Assembly: GCA_017959135.1 (NCBI GenBank)
Contig: JAGDBH010000332.1
Location: 1-12,719 of the forward strand
Direction: 5' to 3'
DNA from: Succinivibrio sp.
GTDB taxonomy: Bacteria > Pseudomonadota > Gammaproteobacteria > Enterobacterales > Succinivibrionaceae
Length of the DNA stretch: 12,719 nt
Shown here: positions 8,218-12,719 of the stretch, in pieces
Layout: each line of letters begins with the position of its first letter
Numbering within the stretch: position 1 is the first letter of the stretch
Program-made: the position numbers and the translations under genes
Notes under the pieces: generated by a model
What the model was told of the DNA's origin: nothing
Databases searched by the model: none
Seen by the model: only the letters and a program-made list of their open reading frames with translations

Positions 8218-9189
8218 ATGCTGAACGGTAAACTTAAATATTACCTGCTTCTTCTGCTGGCCTGTTTTATATGGGGCGCCACCCCTCTGTGCGGCAGAGT
8301 CTTAAAGGACTCAATGTCTCCTATGCTGATAACTGCCGCAAGATTCTATGTAGTAGCTCTGATTCTCTTTTCCCTGATTCTAATCCTTCATGGAAAAAAG
8401 GGACTTCTGGTATCGGGTCATGATCTTAAGATTCTGCTGATAATGTCAGTGGTTGGAATCTTCCTGCATAACTCACTTCTGTTTGAAGGTCTTCGTTTTA
8501 CTCCTGCTTCAAATGCATCAATTATCGAGAGTATCGGTCCTTCCGTGACTTCTATTCTGGCGTTCTTCTTCATAGGAGAGCGTCTTTCATCCTCAGGCTG
8601 GCTTGGTATATTCATCTCCTGCTTTGGTGCGATTTTTATTGTCTGCAAAGGATCCTTCAGTACTCTTGTAAATTTTGAGTTTAATATTGGCGAGCTTCTG
8701 GTTCTCCTCTGTGAAATCATGTGGTCAGTGTACGTAATTATCAGCTGGAGGCTTTCAGGTAATATCAGTGCACTGGTGGTAACTGCATACACAGGTCTTT
8801 TTGGCGCTACCCTGTGCCTTATTACAGGTCTATGTATGGGTACTTTGGAGGTCTACCGTTTCACTCTGTCTGATGCCGGCTATTTCTTTGTACTTTCTGT
8901 CTTTGCAGGTGTTGTTTCCTTTGACTCATGGAATTATGCAATCTCAAGAGTTGGAGCAAGTAAAGGATCAACCTTTATCTATCTGGTTCCTGTGTTTGGC
9001 GTGATGTTCGGTGTGTTCCTGCTGGATGAGATTTTCTCCTCATATGAGTTTATAGGTGCTCTGTTTGTTGTTGTCGGTATGTTCTTTTCTATAAGAGCAA
9101 AATCTTCAACCAGGGAAAAACAGAAGACTATCAGGGAGATTAAGCAGGAAATAATTCAGAAACAGCAAAAGAAAAAAAGACACGCCTAA
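8218..9189 (+). CDS. EamA/DMT-family transporter
   Basis: This is an inner-membrane transporter of the drug/metabolite superfamily, whose members export amino acids or other metabolites; the substrate is not predictable here. It is 323 aa with about ten hydrophobic helices in two EamA repeats (~8-145 and ~158-290). Family hallmarks are the first-helix CFIWGATPLCGRV, the turn ASNASIIESIGPSVTSILAF followed by GERLSSSGWLG in repeat one, and the matching GASKGSTFIYLVPVFGVMFG with LLDEIFSSYEFIGA in repeat two. The C-terminus (~293-323) is an unusually charged lysine/glutamine tail ending QQKKKRHA, probably cytoplasmic. CAGGG lies 8 nt before the ATG. It follows fxsA in the same direction with a short gap. 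No clear terminator follows it. Confidence 0.93.
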   Translation: MLNGKLKYYLLLLLACFIWGATPLCGRVLKDSMSPMLITAARFYVVALILFSLILILHGKKGLLVSGHDLKILLIMSVVGIFLHNSLLFEGLRFTPASNASIIESIGPSVTSILAFFFIGERLSSSGWLGIFISCFGAIFIVCKGSFSTLVNFEFNIGELLVLLCEIMWSVYVIISWRLSGNISALVVTAYTGLFGATLCLITGLCMGTLEVYRFTLSDAGYFFVLSVFAGVVSFDSWNYAISRVGASKGSTFIYLVPVFGVMFGVFLLDEIFSSYEFIGALFVVVGMFFSIRAKSSTREKQKTIREIKQEIIQKQQKKKRHA

Positions 9190-9370
9190 AATTCTAGCTT
9201 TTTAATCGCAAAGTTTTTCTGTGCAGGACATCCCTTGCAATTTTCATATTTACAGCCGTTCTAATTCAAAAACTAAGATAAATGTATCGGTTTGTTGAAA
9301 TAAATTAGGCTATAACTTGTTTCAGTAGTATATTAAACTCCTTTCTTTTTTTACATCAAGGAATAGCTCA

Positions 9371-10294
9371 ATGGAAAAGATTATCATTGATACAGATATC
9401 GGTGTTGATGACGCAATTGCTTTAAGATACGGTATGTTAACCTGCGATGTTCTTGGTTATACCTGTTCATACGGAAATGTTGCGGTTGATACTGCTGTAA
9501 AGAACTGCAAACTGGCTATGAGTAAGTATGGTTCTAATATTCCCGTATTTAAAGGTGCATCAAGACCATTATCAAGAAAGCCTTTACCTCTGAGTACTCA
9601 TATTCACGGAAAAGACGGTCTTGGTGCCTACTACGACAATCCTTTTGATGCCGAGGCTCCAGATGCTGTACATTTTATAATTGAGCAGGCAAGGAAATAT
9701 CCTGGAGAAGTTAATCTTCTGACAATCGGACCTATGACCAATCTGGCCCTTGCTCTGAACCTATGCCCTGAATTGCCAAAACTTCTAAAACGTGTAATCA
9801 GCATGGGCGGTGCTTTTGGAACAGATGGCAACTGCGGAAACATGACCCAGTTTGCTGAGTTTAATATTTATAACGATCCTGAAGCTGCTGATCTTGTATT
9901 TGCTTCAGAGCTGCCTCTTGTTGTGGTTCCTCTGGATGTTACTCATAGAATTCTGATTACAGACAAACAGATTGCATCAACAAATGATGATTTCATGATT
10001 AACATTTCTGCTTTCTATATTGAATTTTCTAAGAAATTTGAAAAATTTGCCGGAATGTGTGTACATGATGCTCAGGTTGTAAGCTACTTACTCTATCCTG
10101 AAAAGTACAAGACTATTGATACCAGAATTGCTGTTTCCACTTCAGGTTACACTGATGGTCAGACCATTCGTCCAATGACTGATTACAATGTTCCTGATGA
10201 TAAATTCAAGGGTAGACCAAATCATACAGTCTGTCTTGATGTGGATGTGGATTTTATTAGAGACTCAATGCTTGAGACCTTAAAAATCAAGTAG
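9371..10294 (+). CDS. Inosine/uridine-preferring nucleoside hydrolase
   Basis: This cytoplasmic enzyme cleaves the N-glycosidic bond of ribonucleosides to base and ribose for salvage. It is 307 aa, normal for the family. The N-terminal DTDIGVDDA provides the Ca2+-binding aspartates D7, D9, D13 and D14. GPMTNLALAL and GGAFGTDGN follow, then FNIYNDPEAA, whose Asn contacts the ribose. VHDAQV holds H232 and D233, matching catalytic His241 and Ca2+ ligand Asp242 of the Crithidia enzyme. The nucleoside preference (pyrimidine, purine or broad) cannot be set from these motifs. AAGGAA 7 nt upstream supports ATG 9371. The 181 bases before it are AT-rich, and I found no convincing promoter hexamer pair. 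A strong terminator follows, so it appears monocistronic. Confidence 0.94.
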   Translation: MEKIIIDTDIGVDDAIALRYGMLTCDVLGYTCSYGNVAVDTAVKNCKLAMSKYGSNIPVFKGASRPLSRKPLPLSTHIHGKDGLGAYYDNPFDAEAPDAVHFIIEQARKYPGEVNLLTIGPMTNLALALNLCPELPKLLKRVISMGGAFGTDGNCGNMTQFAEFNIYNDPEAADLVFASELPLVVVPLDVTHRILITDKQIASTNDDFMINISAFYIEFSKKFEKFAGMCVHDAQVVSYLLYPEKYKTIDTRIAVSTSGYTDGQTIRPMTDYNVPDDKFKGRPNHTVCLDVDVDFIRDSMLETLKIK

Positions 10295-10315
10295 CTGTCA
10301 CTCATATTGATTAGC

Positions 10316-10346
10316 AAAAGCTGAGACTCATAATCTCAGCTTTTTT
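10316..10346 (+). terminator. Rho-independent terminator of the nucleoside hydrolase gene
   Basis: AAAAGCTGAGA (10316-10326) and TCTCAGCTTTT (10334-10344) form an 11-bp perfect stem with a 7-nt loop; the T run spans 10341-10346. It begins 22 bases after the hydrolase stop. Confidence 0.93.
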
Positions 10347-10413
10347 AATGGATTTATCTAAAGGAACAAATCTTAATATGGAGTGATTGTTTTGTTATTT
10401 TTGAACAGTGTAC

Positions 10414-10442
10414 TCAAAGAATCTTTTAGTATCTGATATACT
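10414..10442 (+). promoter_or_regulatory. Candidate extended -10 promoter for ssb
   Basis: TGATATACT at 10434-10442 matches an extended -10 (TGn plus TATACT). The -35 position at 17-bp spacing (TCAAAG, 10414-10419) is poor, as is common with extended -10 promoters. It would give a leader of roughly 115 nt before ssb, which includes the direct repeats at 10510-10541. Confidence 0.4.
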
Positions 10443-10509
10443 ACGTCTCAATTGTCTTAGAGTTTTTTTATTCAGATTTGTTTGGTTAACTTACTGATAT
10501 TCAACAAAT

Positions 10510-10541
10510 TCCACGAAACTAAAAGATAATCCACGAAACTA
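10510..10541 (+). repeat. 12-bp direct repeat pair in the ssb leader
   Basis: TCCACGAAACTA occurs at 10510-10521 and 10530-10541, a period of exactly 20 bp (about two helical turns), ending 9 nt before the AGGAG ribosome site of ssb (10551-10555). The spacing suggests two same-face binding sites for a regulator, or an RNA target in the 5' leader, possibly for SSB itself. No known operator consensus is recognised; there is no LexA box (CTGT-N8-ACAG) in the region. Confidence 0.55.
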
Positions 10542-10564
10542 TGATTTTTTAGGAGTTATTCCAA

Positions 10565-11338
10565 ATGGCAAACGGATTCAACAGAGTTCAGCTGATTGGT
10601 AATCTTGGAGATGAACCAACAGTTCGTACCACCACAACCGGTACCACAGTTGCAAACATCAATCTTGCAATCAATGAGGCCCGCAGAGACCAGCAGACCG
10701 GTAATTTAATCAATGAAACCGAATGGGTTAGAGTAGTTGCTTTCGGCAGAACTGCTGAAATTATGCAGCAGTATCTGCACAAAGGTTCACAGGTTCATAT
10801 CGAAGGTAAGCTTCGTACCCGTTCATATGAAGATAAGAACACCGGAGAGAAGAAGTATTCTACAGAAGTTGTATGTGAGCCAAACGGTCTTTTAATGCTT
10901 GGTTCAAGAGGCGACTCTGCAGCAGTTTCATCATCAGGTGATGATTACTCTTCAAACGGTTATGCTTCTCAGAACAATCAGTATGGCGGTGCTCAGAGAC
11001 AGCAGTATGGTAATCAGCAGTCACGCGGCGGTTATGGTAACGCCAATGCAAACAATGGCTATGGTAATGGTGCTTCTCAGAACTTCTCCAATGGCTACGG
11101 TTCTCAGAACTCATACGGAAACAAGCCACAGGCTGGCCAGTACGGTCAGGCTCCTGCTCAGAATCCACAGGGACAGGTTAACTCAAATCCTTTCCATGGC
11201 GGCATGAACCAGCAGCAGTCATTCAACAATGCATCTGGCTTTAATTCTCAGAATAATTCATTTGGTGGTCAGAATAACTCAGGCAACTTCGGTAATCCTG
11301 ATAACGCTGAACCAATCAACGACGATCTTCCTTTCTAG
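10565..11338 (+). CDS. ssb: Single-stranded DNA-binding protein with long prion-like linker
   Basis: SSB coats single-stranded DNA in replication, repair and recombination and recruits partners through its acidic tip. It is 257 aa against 178 in E. coli. The OB fold spans residues 1 to ~115: FNRVQLIGNLGDEPTVR, NETEWVRVVAFG, LHKGSQVHIEGKLRTRSY and STEVVCE all follow the proteobacterial pattern. Residues ~116-248 are a low-complexity linker rich in Gly, Asn, Gln, Ser and Tyr with repeated YGN/NGYG/QYG units. The C-terminus is EPINDDLPF, the conserved tip that binds PriA, RecO, Exo I and other partners. The extra length is all in the linker. AGGAG 9 nt upstream fixes the start. The gene has its own candidate promoter, a repeat pair in the leader and a terminator. 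Confidence 0.97.
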   Translation: MANGFNRVQLIGNLGDEPTVRTTTTGTTVANINLAINEARRDQQTGNLINETEWVRVVAFGRTAEIMQQYLHKGSQVHIEGKLRTRSYEDKNTGEKKYSTEVVCEPNGLLMLGSRGDSAAVSSSGDDYSSNGYASQNNQYGGAQRQQYGNQQSRGGYGNANANNGYGNGASQNFSNGYGSQNSYGNKPQAGQYGQAPAQNPQGQVNSNPFHGGMNQQQSFNNASGFNSQNNSFGGQNNSGNFGNPDNAEPINDDLPF

Positions 11339-11363
11339 GATTTCAAGCTTATTCCTTAACTGC

Positions 11364-11391
11364 AAACTGGGAGCAAATGCTCTCAGTTTTT
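11364..11391 (+). terminator. Rho-independent terminator of ssb, overlapping the end of the convergent gene
   Basis: AAACTGGGAGC (11364-11374) pairs with GCTCTCAGTTT (11379-11389), an 11-bp stem with one G-U pair and a 4-nt loop, followed by T to 11391. It begins 26 bases after the ssb stop. The 3' arm contains the stop codon and last codons of the MATE gene on the other strand. On the - strand the trailing T run is only three long, so termination there should be weaker. Confidence 0.85.
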
Positions 11392-12719
11392 CTTTGCGGC
11401 ATATTCTTTATCCACCATCCTGATCTTGTAAATATACATTACAACCAGGAAGACTATACATATAACCCAGCTTAATGGGTAAACCATCATCAGCACGTCA
11501 AAGCGTGGGAACTTCTCAAATACTGTGAATACATAGATAAGTCTACAGCTGCAGATTGTTAAGAGGGTAATAATGGTTGGTGGCAGAGAGAAGCCATAAC
11601 CTCTCATAGACCCCGACAGAACTTCAAGCAGAATATTGATTGGCTGTGGCAGCAGTACATAGAAGATTCTAACCATAGCGATACTGATAACCACTTCACT
11701 CACTGTATACATGCTTAGAAGCGGTTTGGCAAAAATGTAAGCAACAATGGTTATAAGAGTTGTGACAATAAGACCAATCAGGGACGAGATCTTTGCAATT
11801 TCCACACAGCGTCTGATGTTCTGAGCTCCAAAATTTTGTCCGATAAAGGTTGTTGCCGCAAGACCAAATGCGGAGATGAAACAGTAGATATTGATTTCAA
11901 TCGTAAAGGCTGCTGCGGATGCAGCCATAGCATCGGCACCAAGACTGTTTATGGAAGACTGAATCACCAGATTGGAGATTGAGAATACAACGCCCTGAAG
12001 TCCTGTAGGAAGACCGAGGGACACAATTGCTCTGAGCTTTCTTGAGTTAAGCTTCATTATCTTTCTAAGATCGAGGCTTATAGGCCCATGAGCGTTGAGA
12101 ATCTTTCTGAAAAGATAAAGAGCACTTAAGGCATTTGCCATTGATGTACAGAAGGCTACACCACCGATTCCCATATTTAAAACAAGAACGCAGACAAGGT
12201 TTCCTGCAATATTGAGAATACTTGCATATATAAGTGCAAACAGAGGGGTATGGGTATCACCGTTACTTCTCAGCAGTGCTGCCTCGAAGTTGTAGATGGA
12301 GATAAAAGGCAGACCCATAAAATAGGCACGAAGGTATTTTATGGATTCTGGTTTTACTTCAGCAGGAACATCCATGAGCTCAGTTATCTGAGGAACAAAG
12401 ATTTCTCCTAATATACAGAAAAAAATGCCGATGATGATGGCAACGGAGAATGAGGTATTAACCGCGTCCTTTGCATTTTCCTCATCCTTCATTCCAAGGT
12501 ATCTTGCAACAACTACATTGGCACCGATGGACAGACCGACAAAGAGAGCCACGATAAAGCCGATTACAGGAACATTGTTTCCCACTGCAGCCATGGCATT
12601 GTCATTTACATAATGACCAAGTGTTACAACATCTGCAGTATTGAACAGCTGCTGCAGGAAGCTTGTAAGAGCCAGAGGAATAGAAAATACCAGGATCTTG
12701 TCCCATAAAGATCCCTCCA
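11383..12719 (-). CDS. MATE-family efflux transporter, 5' end beyond the window
   Basis: This is a multidrug and toxin extrusion family exporter (cation-coupled antiporter of the inner membrane); the substrate is unknown. The frame stays open to the right edge, so 444 residues are visible and the true start is outside; the internal Met at 12594 is not the start. The first visible residues, GSLWDKILVFSIPLALTSFL then QQLFNTADVVTLGHY, are the typical first helix and first loop of MATE proteins. AAVGNNVPVIGFIVALFVGL and GANVVVARYLG follow, as in the DinF/NorM-like group. Many hydrophobic helices run through the rest, with the second-half repeat marked by GLPTGLQGVVFSISN and GQNFGAQNIRR. It ends in KEYAAKKN with a TGA stop inside the terminator stem of ssb. 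Operon partners, if any, are to the right. Confidence 0.95.
   Translation of the reverse strand, partial: EGSLWDKILVFSIPLALTSFLQQLFNTADVVTLGHYVNDNAMAAVGNNVPVIGFIVALFVGLSIGANVVVARYLGMKDEENAKDAVNTSFSVAIIIGIFFCILGEIFVPQITELMDVPAEVKPESIKYLRAYFMGLPFISIYNFEAALLRSNGDTHTPLFALIYASILNIAGNLVCVLVLNMGIGGVAFCTSMANALSALYLFRKILNAHGPISLDLRKIMKLNSRKLRAIVSLGLPTGLQGVVFSISNLVIQSSINSLGADAMAASAAAFTIEINIYCFISAFGLAATTFIGQNFGAQNIRRCVEIAKISSLIGLIVTTLITIVAYIFAKPLLSMYTVSEVVISIAMVRIFYVLLPQPINILLEVLSGSMRGYGFSLPPTIITLLTICSCRLIYVFTVFEKFPRFDVLMMVYPLSWVICIVFLVVMYIYKIRMVDKEYAAKKN

Noticed and set aside
10401..10430. A LexA/SOS box upstream of ssb around GAACAGTGTACTC
   Set aside because: It does not match CTGT-N8-ACAG in either half or spacing.
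10860..11207. Long open frames in other registers and on the opposite strand across the ssb linker
   Set aside because: They arise from the repetitive Gly/Asn/Gln codons, have no ribosome sites and show no recognisable protein features.

Overview
The window (about 40% GC by eye) reads as part of an anaerobic, probably gut- or rumen-associated gammaproteobacterium. The SSB has a proteobacterial OB domain and ends in DDLPF, an FxsA homologue is present, and the left half is an oxygen-sensitive nitrogenase-like operon. Succinivibrionaceae would fit, but that placement is an inference.

Left region (1-5634, + strand): one compact operon. In order it holds the 3' end of a nifB-like cofactor-synthesis gene with an in-frame TGA, a NifD-like subunit, a NifK-like subunit, a very NifH-like Fe protein, a 2[4Fe-4S] ferredoxin and a NifS-type cysteine desulfurase. 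All six cysteines that hold the nitrogenase P-cluster are present in the D and K proteins, and the cofactor-ligating Cys of NifD has a counterpart. The signature around the NifD cofactor His (HSWDYSGP) is absent, and no NifEN is visible. This fits a nitrogenase-like reductase using a NifB-derived cofactor, such as methylthio-alkane reductase (Mar) or an undescribed relative, better than N2 fixation. NifS would supply sulfur for cluster assembly, NifB the cofactor core, ferredoxin the electrons, and the H protein would drive ATP-dependent electron transfer to D2K2. The D subunit also carries an unusual N-terminal four-cysteine motif. A strong 39-nt hairpin separates the H gene from the ferredoxin gene.

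Middle region (5689-9189): a methyl-accepting chemotaxis protein on the - strand, with its own terminator, converges on the reductase operon. An AT-rich intergenic of 305 bases with a terminator-like hairpin follows, then an fxsA-eamA gene pair on the + strand.

Right region (9371-12719): an inosine/uridine-type nucleoside hydrolase with a clear terminator; ssb preceded by a candidate promoter and a pair of 12-bp direct repeats two helical turns apart; then a convergent MATE-family exporter on the - strand whose 5' end lies outside the window. The terminator hairpin of ssb overlaps the last codons of the MATE gene. No tRNA, rRNA, CRISPR array or insertion sequence was seen.
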